Below, in pieces: positions 26,390 to 36,584 of a DNA stretch of 64,000 nucleotides. Position numbers and translations under genes: made by a program. A model generated the notes under the pieces. That model did not search any database. It saw only the letters and a program-made list of their open reading frames with translations, and had not been told where the DNA came from. Origin of the DNA: SCUS01 sp966211675. Its GTDB lineage: Bacteria > Myxococcota_A > Polyangia > Polyangiales > Ga0077539. The stretch lies in the NCBI GenBank assembly GCA_966211675.1, contig CBIHPK010000009.1, positions 27,075 through 91,074 on the forward strand, given 5' to 3'. How positions within the stretch are numbered: position 1 is the first letter of the stretch; the number at the start of each line of letters is the position of its first letter.

Positions 26390-28039
26390 CTATGGCCCCT
26401 CGCAGTAGCCCAGCATCGACAGGCCCGGCGGCGGACGCCCTCCGGGGCCCGCGTGGCAGACCGGCGCGACCACCTCGCGGGCCTCCGCGTCCTGCCCCCG
26501 CTGGGCGAGCACCTGGGCCAGCAGCGTGCGCACCTCGATCTCCAGCCGCCGGTCGCGGAAGCCCGTTCGCAGCACGCGCTCCTCGGCGAGCGCCGCGCGC
26601 AGGTCCTGCTCGGCCCCGGCGGGGTTGTCCGCGTTGATGCGCGCCGCCGCGCGGACGAAGCGCACCCGAGGGTCCCTCGGCCAGCGTCGCACGAGGGCGT
26701 CGAGCGCCGCGGGGGTGGACTCGCCGGTCGCCACGCGGGCGATCTCCTCCTGCGGCGCGAGGGCCGTCGCCACGCCGCGGGTCTGCGCCACGCCATAGAC
26801 GCCCCACGCGAGGCCGAGCATACCGGCCAGGGTAATCCCGAGCGCGAGGCGGCGGCCGCGGGGCGTCGGGCTGCCGGCGTCCCAGGTCTTCCAGAGCGCG
26901 AAGCCCACGAGAGCGCCTGCGATGGCGCCGCCGAAGTGCGCGGCGTAGTCGACCCGGGCGCCGCCCATGGAGGCCAGCGGCAGCAGCGATGGGACCAGCA
27001 CCCGCGCCATCATCCCCTGCACTCCGCTGCGGGCGGGACCTTCGGGCAGGCGCATCGCGGAGACCAGCGCGGCGGCGAGCAGGCCCATGATGGCGCCGGA
27101 GGCCCCCACGCTCACCAGGTTGCCGGGGTTGATGGCGATGCCCATGAGCGACCCGCCGAGGGCCCCGACGACGAAGAGCGCGGCGAGCCACGCGCGGCCG
27201 AGCAGGTGCTCGAGCACGACGCCGGCCATGAGCAGGGCCACGCCGTTCATGAGCAGGTGCAGCGGGCTGCCGTGGAGGCACGCGGCGGTGAGGGTGCGCC
27301 ACCACTCGCCGCCGTCGGTGACGAGGTCGCGGGCGAGGCCGCCGAGGGAGACGAGGGTGGTGATGTCCGGAGAGAAGCCGGAGGCACCAGCCGGGCGCGA
27401 GGCGAGCTCGACGCCGTAGATCACCGTGAGCGCGGCGATGATGGACCAGGTGAGCGCGGGCCGCTGCACCGCCGGGTCGCCCGCCGCGACGCCGCGGGAG
27501 CGGGCGAGCTCCTCCGCGGAGAGCCTCGGGGACGACAGGATGGAGCGCAGCCAGCGCGCGCCGGGGTAGCTGGACTTGTACCAGGGCAGGGTGGTCCAGA
27601 CGCGCTGCGAGGGGTCGGTGGCGGAGGGGTCGAGGGTGAAGCCGGCGACGCTGACCTTCTCGAGGCCGGGCGATCGGTGCAGGGCTTCGAGGCGCTCTCG
27701 GCGGGCGGGCGAGGCGGGGGCGTTGACGTGCCAGAGCTGGATGCCCACCGGGAGCTTCGCGCCGTTGAAGGTCGGCGCGTAGCGGAGGCACGCGGCGCCG
27801 ATGCGGACGAGGTCCTGCTCGGTGAGGGTGAAGTTGCGGGACGCGGCGCCGTCGCGGCGGTCGTGGTCGACGAGGGCGAGCATCACGAAGCCGGTGCCGT
27901 TGTCGAGCGTGAGCAGCTGGTCGACGGCGGCGGCGAGCTCGGCGGCCTCGGCGACGTGGCCGGGGACGAAGCCCTTCTCCGCGACGAGCCGTCGGGTGAG
28001 GTACTGCGCGAGGGACTCTTCGGCGGGGTCGGCGCTCAT
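26390..28039 (-). CDS. Rhomboid family intramembrane serine protease
   Basis: 549 residues. The N-terminal ~190 residues are a soluble region without a known domain. The rhomboid core has HLLMN (261-265), the catalytic Ser314 in GASGAIMG, and the catalytic His368 in AHFGGAIAG. After the last membrane helix, the C-terminal ~130 residues are helical and TPR-like. Rhomboids cut transmembrane substrates within the membrane. Catalytic residues and helix order look intact, so activity is expected. The substrate is unknown. It is divergent from the histidine-kinase operon with a 78-base gap. Confidence 0.92.
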   Translation of the reverse strand: MSADPAEESLAQYLTRRLVAEKGFVPGHVAEAAELAAAVDQLLTLDNGTGFVMLALVDHDRRDGAASRNFTLTEQDLVRIGAACLRYAPTFNGAKLPVGIQLWHVNAPASPARRERLEALHRSPGLEKVSVAGFTLDPSATDPSQRVWTTLPWYKSSYPGARWLRSILSSPRLSAEELARSRGVAAGDPAVQRPALTWSIIAALTVIYGVELASRPAGASGFSPDITTLVSLGGLARDLVTDGGEWWRTLTAACLHGSPLHLLMNGVALLMAGVVLEHLLGRAWLAALFVVGALGGSLMGIAINPGNLVSVGASGAIMGLLAAALVSAMRLPEGPARSGVQGMMARVLVPSLLPLASMGGARVDYAAHFGGAIAGALVGFALWKTWDAGSPTPRGRRLALGITLAGMLGLAWGVYGVAQTRGVATALAPQEEIARVATGESTPAALDALVRRWPRDPRVRFVRAAARINADNPAGAEQDLRAALAEERVLRTGFRDRRLEIEVRTLLAQVLAQRGQDAEAREVVAPVCHAGPGGRPPPGLSMLGYCEGP

Positions 28040-28117
28040 CGGTAGGTGGCGCGCACTCTACGGCGATCTCCCCGCCGACGGACACCACGGGTGGTGCCAT
28101 GATGCCCCTCAACCCCG

Positions 28118-29158
28118 ATGGTGATCCCCGAGGCGCTGCGACGGTCGCTGCGGATGGCGGTGCTGATCGCGAGCCTCCCCGCGGCGGCGCTCGCGCTCGC
28201 GCTCCGGTCGCGCGGGGCGGTGGCGCTGGCGGTGCTCGCGGGGGGCCTCGGGTGGTGGTTCGCGGGCCTCGTCGCGGAGGCGGTGCGGGCCGAGGTGGCG
28301 GCGGCGGCGGAGCGGCTGCGCGTGATGGCCGCGGGCGCGACGGAGGCGGCGGGCGCAGCGGGCGACGGCGCGCTGCACCGGGCGGTGGACGCGTGGGGGC
28401 AGCGCTTCGCGGCGGAGCGGGCGCGGCACCGGGAGGCGCTCACCCGGCTGGAGGAGACCGAGCGGCGGAGGGAGGCGTGGCTGGCCACGCTGCGCCATGA
28501 GCTGCGCACGCCGCTCAACGCCATCGTGGGCTTCACCGAGCTGCTCGCGGCGGAGGTCGACGGGCCGCTCACGGAGGCGCAGCGGGAGGACGTGGACACC
28601 ATCGCCAACGCGGGCGGGCACCTGCGCCTGCTGGTCGAGGACGTGTTCGACCTCTCCGCGATGACCACCGGGACCTTCCCCGTGACGAGGGTGCGGGCCA
28701 ACGTCGCGGCGGTGGTGCGGGACGTGGTGCGCGAGGCCGAGGGGCTGGCGCGCACCAAGGGGGTCTCGCTGCGCTGGGAGGGTCCGTCGGAGGCGGAGGC
28801 GTGGGTCGACGCGGTGGCCATCCGGCGGGCGCTCACCAACCTGGTGGTCAACGCCATCGAGCACGCCGGGGGCGAGGTGAGGGTGATCCTCGCGGTGAAA
28901 CCCTCGACGCTGACGGTGGCGGTGCGGGACAACGGTCCGGGCATCGCGCCGGGGGAGCTGAAGCGCTTGTTTCGCCCCTTCGAGCGGGGGCGCACGGCGG
29001 AGGCTCGGGGCGCGGGGCTCGGGCTCGCGATCACCCTCGGGCTCGTCGAGGTGCACGGGGGCACGCTCTCCGCGCAGGCCAACGAGGACCGCGGGAGCAC
29101 CTTCACGGTGACGCTGCCGGCGGGGATGGTCCCGCTGGAGGGAGGAGGCGCCGCGTGA
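28118..29158 (+). CDS. Sensor histidine kinase
   Basis: 346 residues. Two membrane helices lie near the N terminus (about 13-30 and 34-54). A coiled segment leads to the dimerisation helix with phospho-accepting His127 in LRHELRTPLNAIVGF. The ATPase domain is complete: N-box NLVVNAIEHA (241-250), G1 DNGPG (271-275), an F-box, and G2 GAGLGLAI. There is no sizeable periplasmic domain, so it may sense membrane or cytoplasmic signals. The next gene overlaps its stop by four bases and encodes a second, related kinase. No response regulator is adjacent. Confidence 0.93.
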   Translation: MVIPEALRRSLRMAVLIASLPAAALALALRSRGAVALAVLAGGLGWWFAGLVAEAVRAEVAAAAERLRVMAAGATEAAGAAGDGALHRAVDAWGQRFAAERARHREALTRLEETERRREAWLATLRHELRTPLNAIVGFTELLAAEVDGPLTEAQREDVDTIANAGGHLRLLVEDVFDLSAMTTGTFPVTRVRANVAAVVRDVVREAEGLARTKGVSLRWEGPSEAEAWVDAVAIRRALTNLVVNAIEHAGGEVRVILAVKPSTLTVAVRDNGPGIAPGELKRLFRPFERGRTAEARGAGLGLAITLGLVEVHGGTLSAQANEDRGSTFTVTLPAGMVPLEGGGAA

Positions 29159-30174
29159 GCGATGGTCGGTCGGTGATCGAGGCGCTACCGCAGCGGGCGG
29201 CGCTGGCGCTCGGGGCGCCGCTGTCCCTGGCGGGCGCGGCGCTGGGGTGGACCGCGACGAGCGCCCCCGCGGCGCTGCTGGGCGCGGCGGTGCTGGGCAC
29301 CGTCGGGGCGCTGGTGGGCGCGGCGCTCGGGCGCCGGGCGAGGGCGGACCTGCACGCGGTGGCCGAGCAGATGGCGTCGAGCGGGGCGGACGCTCCCGGC
29401 GGGGACGCGATGGCGGCGGCGCGGGTGGCGGCGCAGGCGGCGATGGCGGCGATGGGGTTGGACCAGCGGCGGGCGATCACGGCGCGGCTGGAGGGGGCGC
29501 GCTTACGTAGCTTCGTATTGGCGGGGGTGAGCCACGACCTGCGCGGGCCGCTCAACAGCCTGATCGGGTTCACGGACATCCTCGGCGCGGAGGTCGACGG
29601 GCCGCTGACCCCGGGGCAGGTGGAGAGCGTCGAGGCGCTGGCGCGCGGGGGCCGCGAGCTGCTGCGCCGGGTCGACGACCTGCTGGACGCGGCGCGTCTG
29701 GACGCCGGCCGGATGACGCTCGACCGCTCTCGGGTGTCGCTGCGAGAGCTGCTGGACGCGGCGCGGGCCATCGCGCTGGAGCGCCTCGGGGAGGCGGGCG
29801 CATCGACCGAGGGCCTGCGGGTGGACGGGGCGCTCGACGCCACGGTGGTGGTCGACCGGGGGCGCATGGCGCAGGCGCTGGGGGCGCTGCTGGCCTTCGC
29901 TCGGGCGGCGTCGACGGAGGGAGCGAGGGCGGAGGTGCGGGTCGACCCGGAGGGCGGCTGCGCGATCACGCTGGCGGTGCCGGGCACGCGAGAGCTGAGG
30001 GCGTGGCTGGAGGATCCGCTGGAGGTTCCGCCGGCGGGGGTGCGGGCGCCGGTGGGCCTCGGGCTGGCGGTGAGCGTGGCGCGGCGGGTGATCGCGCTCC
30101 ACGGCGGCGCGCTGGAGGCCGACGACGCGGTCGACGGGAGGATCACCCTGCGGGCGCGCCTCCCCGGGGGATAA
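29155..30174 (+). CDS. Histidine-kinase paralogue with degenerate ATPase domain
   Basis: 339 residues from GTG, overlapping the previous stop as GTGA. Two hydrophobic segments lie near residues 20-58. The H-box is intact (VSHDLRGPLNSLIGF, His127, the same position as in the upstream kinase). The ATPase half looks decayed. The N-box position reads AQALGALLAFARAA with no Asn, and the G1 DxGxG is replaced by VPGTREL. Only a GLGLAV remains of the G2 box. It may not bind ATP by itself and could be phosphorylated by, or modulate, the neighbouring kinase (inference). It is clearly a tandem duplicate of that gene. Confidence 0.9.
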   Translation: MSDGRSVIEALPQRAALALGAPLSLAGAALGWTATSAPAALLGAAVLGTVGALVGAALGRRARADLHAVAEQMASSGADAPGGDAMAAARVAAQAAMAAMGLDQRRAITARLEGARLRSFVLAGVSHDLRGPLNSLIGFTDILGAEVDGPLTPGQVESVEALARGGRELLRRVDDLLDAARLDAGRMTLDRSRVSLRELLDAARAIALERLGEAGASTEGLRVDGALDATVVVDRGRMAQALGALLAFARAASTEGARAEVRVDPEGGCAITLAVPGTRELRAWLEDPLEVPPAGVRAPVGLGLAVSVARRVIALHGGALEADDAVDGRITLRARLPGG

Positions 30175-30232
30175 AGCCCGGCAGGGCTGGCGTCTTGGGG
30201 GCCCAAGGGCGCTGGTTCGAGGTGACGGTCCC

Positions 30233-31264
30233 ATGGTAGAGCGTCGAGCCCTTCCGGGGGCGACACACGCAATGGCAGAGACCGCACGAAGCAAGCAGGG
30301 CGCGAACATCTCCCCGGTCGCCCACGAGGTGGCGCAGAAGCTCTTCCGGGCGGTGTCGGTGGCGCTCTCGGGCAAGCCCGACGTGGTCGAGCGCTCGGTG
30401 ATCACCCTGCTGGCGCGCGGGCACCTGCTGATCGAGGACGTCCCGGGGGTGGGCAAGACCACGTTGGCGAGGGCGCTGGCGAGGGCGCTGGGGACGGAGT
30501 TTCGCCGGGTGCAGTGCACGAGCGACCTGATGCCCTCGGAGCTGCTGGGGGTGAACGTCTACAACGCCAGCGAGCGGCGCTTCGAGTTTCGTCCGGGTCC
30601 GGTGTTCACGCACTTCCTGGTGGCCGACGAGATCAACCGGGCGACGCCGAAGACGCAGAGCGCGCTGCTCGAGGTGATGAGCGAGCGGCAGGTGTCCATC
30701 GACGGGGTGACGCACCTGCTGGAGGAGCCCTTCGCGGTGATCGCCACGCAGAACCCCGACGACGCCGCGGGGACGTACCCGCTGCCGGAGTCGCAGCTCG
30801 ACCGGTTCCTGCTGCGCACGGCGGTGGGCTATCCGGCGGCGGCGGTGGAGAAGCAGATCCTGTCGACGCGCGGGGGGACCGAGCCGGTGGACACCATCGA
30901 GGCGGTGCTGACGCTGGCGCAGCTGGTGGCGGCGCAGCGCGAGGTCGACGCGGTGGCGCTGGAGGCGTCGGTGGTGGACTACGCGTACGCGCTGGTGAGC
31001 GCGACGCGCTCGCACGAGCAGGTGGCGGTGGGGGTGTCGACGCGCGGGGCGCTGGCGTTCATCCGCGCGGCCAAGGCGAGGGCGATCGTGAAGGGCAGGG
31101 CGTACGTGATCCCCGACGACCTGAGCGAGCTGGCGGTGCCGGTGCTGGCGCACCGGGTGAGGGTGCAGGGGGCCGACCCGGGGCTGCTGCCGGGCGACGC
31201 GCGCCGCAACGACGCCGAGCGCATCGTGCACGAGATCGTGCAGCGGGTGGACGTGCCGATCTGA
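30233..31264 (+). CDS. MoxR-type AAA+ ATPase
   Basis: 343 residues. Walker A is DVPGVGKTT (69-77), Walker B is VADEINRA (130-137), and the sensor stretch is VIATQNP. The C-terminal helical lid has HRVRVQG. MoxR proteins act as chaperones, usually beside DUF58 and VWA genes. Here neither follows; a 326-base palindromic spacer comes next. The ATG at 30233 has GAGGTGA about nine bases upstream; an in-frame ATG at 30272 is the alternative. It lies 58 bases after the second histidine kinase and may share its transcript. Confidence 0.93.
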   Translation: MVERRALPGATHAMAETARSKQGANISPVAHEVAQKLFRAVSVALSGKPDVVERSVITLLARGHLLIEDVPGVGKTTLARALARALGTEFRRVQCTSDLMPSELLGVNVYNASERRFEFRPGPVFTHFLVADEINRATPKTQSALLEVMSERQVSIDGVTHLLEEPFAVIATQNPDDAAGTYPLPESQLDRFLLRTAVGYPAAAVEKQILSTRGGTEPVDTIEAVLTLAQLVAAQREVDAVALEASVVDYAYALVSATRSHEQVAVGVSTRGALAFIRAAKARAIVKGRAYVIPDDLSELAVPVLAHRVRVQGADPGLLPGDARRNDAERIVHEIVQRVDVPI

Positions 31265-31305
31265 CGGGGGCGGAGGGTGCGGCGAGGGCGCGGCGGTGGG
31301 GATAT

Positions 31306-31590
31306 CCCCGGTACGACCGCGAGGCTGGCGACGGGGAGTCTCCGGTACGACCGCGAGGCCGTCAGTAGCCCGAGCCAGACCCCAGCCCGTAAGGGCGGGG
31401 GTGCGACCTACCAATTGGCCAGCGAGGAATTCTGACGCGCCCCTGCCCGGAAACCGACGACGTTTCCGGACGACGACTGGCTACGTGGTAGGTCGCACCC
31501 GCTCCCTCACGGTCGCGGTCTGGCTCGGGCTACTGACGGCCTCGCGGTCGTACCGGGGAAGCGCTTGCCGACGCCTCGCGCTCGTACCCG
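31306..31590. repeat. Long inverted repeat filling a convergent intergenic region
   Basis: The 326 bases between the stops of the MoxR gene (31264) and the TPR/PEGA-like gene (31591) are mostly one palindrome. Bases 31342-31380 and 31518-31556 are perfect reverse complements over 39 bp. After a short imperfect stretch, 31399-31413 pairs perfectly with 31486-31500. Outside, 31306-31341 pairs imperfectly with 31557-31590, and the left outer arm also repeats the inner arm's first 18 bases directly. At the centre, 31447-31454 and 31462-31469 form another perfect 8-bp hairpin. No transposase is present. It could be a transposase-less mobile repeat or a very long two-way terminator. Confidence 0.9.
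31447..31469. repeat. Central 8-bp hairpin of the long palindrome
   Basis: CCGGAAAC and GTTTCCGG flank a 7-base loop. It sits inside the 72-base region between the long arms. Confidence 0.85.
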
Positions 31591-32408
31591 CTACCAGCGG
31601 ATCGCGGACACGTCGTACGCCGTGCCCCCGACCGGCGGCTGCGTCGTATCGAACGCGCCCGACGCTCCGAGCACCGCCAGCGTCCCGCCCGCGACCACCA
31701 CGCCAATCCCCGTCCAGAACCACCAGCGCGAGGTGATCGCGGGCTCGGCCGAAGGCGCAGGGCGATCGGGCTGCGAGGGGTGCGGCGTGACCGCGACCCG
31801 CGCGGGCGTCCTCACCACCGCCGGCGTCATCGTGGGCGTCACCGTGGGCGTCGGAGCGCCCTCCGCGGCGAGCTCGGTGTCCCAGGTGACGCGCCCACCC
31901 GGGGCGAGCTGCACCTCGCGCTGCTGCGCGGCGTGCGAGGGCGCCGTGGCCACGAGCAGGTGGCTCCCCGGATCGAGCGCGAGCTCATCGCCCGTCACGG
32001 CCTGCGGGCGGCCGTCGACGGTGAGGGAGAAGGGCGCCGGGCGGATGCGCAGCACCACCACGGGCATGTCGCGGCGGAGCTCGGCGATGCGCTCGCGCAC
32101 CGACTGGACGCGGTCGGGGGGCAGGCGGGAGCCTCCTTCGGAGAGGTAGCGCTCGTAGGTGGCGATGGCCTGCTGGTGGCGGCCGAGGCGCGTGTACGCC
32201 GAGGCGAGGTTGTAGAGCACCACCGCGACGGGGCGCAGCCGGTAGGACTCCTCGAAGGCCGCGACGGCGTTGGCGAAGCGGCCCGCGTCGACGTCGGCGA
32301 TGCCCCGGTCGAAGGCCGCGCGGGCCTGGACATCGGGGGCCGCGGGCTGCGCGAAGGCGAGCGAGGGCGTGAGCGCGAGGAGGGCGGCGAGGAAGGAGGC
32401 GCGGAGGT

Positions 32409-32412
<4 letters not shown>
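31591..32412 (-). CDS. Exported TPR/PEGA-like membrane protein
   Basis: 273 residues. The signal peptide is MNLRASFLAALLALTPSLAFAQ. Two or three TPR units follow (AFDRGIADVDAGRFANAV, LYNLASAYTRLGRHQQAI), then a PEGA-like beta domain (FSLTVDGRPQAV, LDPGSHLLVATAPSH). A Thr/Pro linker leads to one transmembrane helix near the C terminus (WFWTGIGVVVAGGTLAVLG). Its ATG overlaps the stop of the upstream kinase gene by four bases. Layout and context repeat those of the 22277-23269 gene, so both are probably kinase partners in the envelope. No enzymatic motif is visible. Confidence 0.85.
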
Positions 32413-33683
<1,271 letters not shown>

Positions 33684-33745
33684 CGCGACGGGCAAGCTAT
33701 CGCATGCAGGAGGGAGTCGCGAGGAGGCGGTGAGGGCTGGTCCGC

Positions 33746-34912
33746 TCAGGGCTGGACGACCTCGGAGCCGCTGCAGTTGCGGAGCGTGTTGGAGTTGCTC
33801 CGGCACGGGCCCGCGTTGCAGGCGCCCGGGCAGGTCGAGCAGGAGTACTGGCTGACCGCGAGGCAGTAGGTGCCGAAGGTCGGATCGGTGAAGCCGCCCG
33901 ATCGCGAGCAGGACCAGTTGTCGCTGCCCGAGTAGGCCACTGGCTGCGTGGTGCACACCGTGGCGGCGAGCTTCCAGGCGCGGCACGCGGCGCTGTCGCC
34001 GGCGTTGTAGGGGTAGGTCCCGCCGAGGGCGGTCGGCGCGGTGGTGGTGTAGCCGGTGGTGACGCAGCCCGCGATGGGCGAGGTCCAGCCGTGGTAGAGC
34101 GGCATCGAGGCGCACATACCCGCGACGCACACCTGAGCCGCCGGGCACGCCAGGTTGCACGCTCCGCAGTTGCCGGAATCGCTGGTGAGATCACGGCACA
34201 AGGCGCCACAGAGCGTCCGCCCGATCGAACAGGCAGTGCCTCCAACGTCCGTGAAAAGCGATGAATCCATCACGACATCGACTGGTGTCACGACATCGAC
34301 TGGTGTCACGACGTCGACGATATCGACTCCAGTGACATCCATGGACTTGCTGACGTCAGCACTCGCGTCCACCCGCGCATCGACCACTGCGACCGCTGCG
34401 GCGTCGGTCCCGCTGAAGGGCCGCACCATCTCCTGCGCCCGCGTCGCCGCCTCGCACCGCCCGCTGTCCACCGCGCACCGCTGCTCGCTCGCGCACCTCA
34501 CTCCCGCGCACGCTGACGCCACCAGCAGCGTCACCTCCTGCGTCGCGCCCCTCGCGAACCTCACCACCGCGCGCTGCGCCACCACCGACGTCGCCGCGGT
34601 GCACCCGTTGGGATCGCCGCAGCCCAGCGCCTCGATCCACACCGGGGTCTCGGTGTCGTCACCCGCGGTCATGCCCACCAGCAGCGGCAGCGGCCGTCGC
34701 TCCCCGCCTGCGCCCAGGGCCGTGGTGCGCGCGCTGCGCAGCGGACCCGCCGCACCCTCGCGCCGCACCGTGAGCACCACCGACTGCACCCGCTGGCCGG
34801 GGCCCCAGGCGAGCTCCGAGTCCACGCGTACGACCAACTCGGTGCGCGGCTGCTCGCAGCCCGCTGCCAGTGCGACCGCGGCCCACCCCATCGCGATCGC
34901 TCCTCGCCGCAT
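33746..34912 (-). CDS. Cys-rich lipoprotein with DVV linker
   Basis: 388 residues from the ATG at 34912, which starts the signal MRRGAIAMGWAAVALAAGC. An N-terminal beta-rich domain (~130 residues) ends in VRCASEQRCAVDSGRC. Then comes an Asp/Val linker (VDIVDVVTPVDVVTPVDVV, with an exact 18-bp DNA repeat). The C-terminal Cys-rich part begins CGALCRDLTSDSGNCGAC, a motif common in myxobacterial surface proteins, and ends with more paired cysteines. The mature protein would be rich in disulfides outside the cytoplasm. No catalytic motif was recognised. Confidence 0.85.
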   Translation of the reverse strand: MRRGAIAMGWAAVALAAGCEQPRTELVVRVDSELAWGPGQRVQSVVLTVRREGAAGPLRSARTTALGAGGERRPLPLLVGMTAGDDTETPVWIEALGCGDPNGCTAATSVVAQRAVVRFARGATQEVTLLVASACAGVRCASEQRCAVDSGRCEAATRAQEMVRPFSGTDAAAVAVVDARVDASADVSKSMDVTGVDIVDVVTPVDVVTPVDVVMDSSLFTDVGGTACSIGRTLCGALCRDLTSDSGNCGACNLACPAAQVCVAGMCASMPLYHGWTSPIAGCVTTGYTTTAPTALGGTYPYNAGDSAACRAWKLAATVCTTQPVAYSGSDNWSCSRSGGFTDPTFGTYCLAVSQYSCSTCPGACNAGPCRSNSNTLRNCSGSEVVQP

Positions 34913-35103
34913 GGCCGCGACGCTACCAGACTCACCCGCCGCCACCCGCCGCCACCCGCCGCGGGTGCAGGGGTCGACGCGGGGCTGCTGTCGGGCGACG
35001 CGCGATTGGCGATCCGTCGAGACGTGCAAATCGAGAGTCGTTCAGTCGGGGTTTCATCGCCATCTCTCACCCGTCGGTCGTAGAGAAGCTGAGGAGCACA
35101 GAG

Positions 35104-35385
35104 ATGATCGACCTCGACCAACTGCCCTACAACCCCGCGCTGGAGCGCTGGGAAGAAGACGTGATGAAGCGGCGCGGAGCCCGGCTGCAGGCCGAGAGCG
35201 AGGCCCGCGGGGAGGCCCGCGGCGAGGCGCTGATGCTGCTCAGGATCCTCCGGCGTCGCGGCCTCGACGTGAGCCCCGAGACCGAGGCCCGCCTCCTCGC
35301 GACCACCGACACCGCCCTCCTCGAACGCTGGGCCGATCGCGCCCTCGACGCGGCCTCCATCGAGGCCGTCTTCGCCGAACCCTGA
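35104..35385 (+). CDS. Small protein matching the tail of an Rpn/PD-(D/E)XK-type protein
   Basis: 93 residues. After a short N-terminal part it has a charged repeat hinge (EARGEARGEA) and a helical C-terminal module (LLRILRRRGLDVSPETEARLL...LERWADRALDAASIEAVF). The same hinge-plus-tail layout ends the 45853-46770 protein (LEGKLEGKLEGEASALLRVLARRGIAVDD...LDAWLDRAATAADAAEVF). Here the nuclease-like domain is missing. It could be a genuine small gene or the remnant of a deleted full-length copy. No good ribosome-binding site was seen. Confidence 0.6.
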   Translation: MIDLDQLPYNPALERWEEDVMKRRGARLQAESEARGEARGEALMLLRILRRRGLDVSPETEARLLATTDTALLERWADRALDAASIEAVFAEP

Positions 35386-35407
35386 CCGCCTCCTCCCGCT
35401 CACCGCA

Positions 35408-36520
35408 TCACCGCGCCGTGCGGCGGATCGACCCGGCGCTGCCCCCAAGGCTCACGCTGGACCAGTAGACCGAGCTCGCATCGAGGGCGATGGCGTTGAT
35501 GCCCGTGAGGCCCGTGCCCGGGACCTCGGCGATCACCCTCGCCGTGCACGCGCTCGGATCGCACGTCAGCAGCCGCCTCCCGTCGGCCCAGTAGACGCCC
35601 GTCGCGTCGGCGGCGAGGTCGATGAAGCCGCCGTTGCCCGTAGCCCCATCGGCGAGGCGGGTGAGCCCGGCGCCGTTGCGGTCGGTGCGAAACAGCCCGG
35701 TGTTGCTCAGCACGTAGACCGCGCTGCCGCGCACCGCGACACGCGTCGGGCTGCCCACCATCACCGGGAACTCCATCGGCGTGCACGACGTCGCCGCCGC
35801 GGCGCACTTCAGCACCGTGCCCGGGCGCATCGCGATGGGCAGGCCCGCGTTCACCCAGAAGACGTCCCCGCCCTCCACCGCGACGTCGGAGGTCCCGGTG
35901 CGGGATAGGTTGCTGATGGGCAGCGGCGAGGCCCAGCTCGTCCCGCGCACGATGGAGTTGCTGGCCGAGGTCCAGAAGATGTGGGGCCCCTCGATGGAGA
36001 TGCGCTGCGTCGACTCGCCGGTGTTGAGGTTGGCGGGAGTCCCTGCGCCGCAGCCCGAGTGCGGACACGCGCGGGCCGCGCCGCGGACGGTGCTGTTGGC
36101 GTCCCGCTCGGTCCAGGCGAAGCGGGCCCCGTCGGCGTCGATGCTAGAGGTCGCGACGGAGTTCGAGCCCGTGGTGTACATCTGCTCGGGAGCCCCACCC
36201 CCGGTCGGGATGCGCCGCACCAGGTTGGCCTGCGTGAAGTAGAGGAACCCACCGCCGATGGCGAGGTCCGAGGGCGCCACGTTGTCGAGCACGATGGTCC
36301 CCTCGCCGACCATCGCAGGGACATCCTCCGCCGCGGGCACGTCCTGCACAGAGGGCACGTCCGTCGTGGTGGGGACATCCGTCGTGGGGACATCCGTCGT
36401 GGTGGGGACATCCGTCGTGACGGGAGCGTCGACCGCGGCGTCCGCCGAGGGCGCGGGATCGCTGCACCCCGCGAGGACCGACACCGAGAGCGCGAAGAGG
36501 AGGGAGGTGGAGTGCTTCAT
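35408..36520 (-). CDS. Lipoprotein with TDVP linker and beta-propeller-like domain
   Basis: 370 residues. The signal is MKHSTSLLFALSVSVLAGC. A tandem TDVPTTTDVP linker (residues ~37-66) leads to a propeller-like C-terminal domain. Repeated strands of the type GGGFLYFTQ, DGARFAWTE, EGPHIFWTS, EGGDVFWVN, RGSAVYVLS and ATGVYWAD recur about every 45-50 residues, suggesting five to seven blades. Proteins of this plan are abundant in Myxococcota. It is probably an anchored binding protein. No ligand or partner is evident. The gene ends 22 bases from the 35104-35385 gene, tail to tail. Confidence 0.87.
   Translation of the reverse strand: MKHSTSLLFALSVSVLAGCSDPAPSADAAVDAPVTTDVPTTTDVPTTDVPTTTDVPSVQDVPAAEDVPAMVGEGTIVLDNVAPSDLAIGGGFLYFTQANLVRRIPTGGGAPEQMYTTGSNSVATSSIDADGARFAWTERDANSTVRGAARACPHSGCGAGTPANLNTGESTQRISIEGPHIFWTSASNSIVRGTSWASPLPISNLSRTGTSDVAVEGGDVFWVNAGLPIAMRPGTVLKCAAAATSCTPMEFPVMVGSPTRVAVRGSAVYVLSNTGLFRTDRNGAGLTRLADGATGNGGFIDLAADATGVYWADGRRLLTCDPSACTARVIAEVPGTGLTGINAIALDASSVYWSSVSLGGSAGSIRRTAR
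36355..36425. repeat. 18/21-bp repeats coding for TDVPTT
   Basis: Four copies of GACATCCGTCGTGG-type units, with one missing three bases, encode the TDVP linker of the lipoprotein on the minus strand. The length polymorphism between copies shows that units are gained and lost in frame. Confidence 0.85.
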
Positions 36521-36584
36521 CGCGGCCCATGGTGGACCCGTGTGCGGAGGCCGGGCCATCGCATGACCATGTGCTGTACGAGGC

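Noticed and set aside
30175..30232. GGTTCGAG resembling a tRNA T-loop before the MoxR gene
   Set aside because: No acceptor stem, anticodon arm or 3' end can be formed in the 58-base gap.
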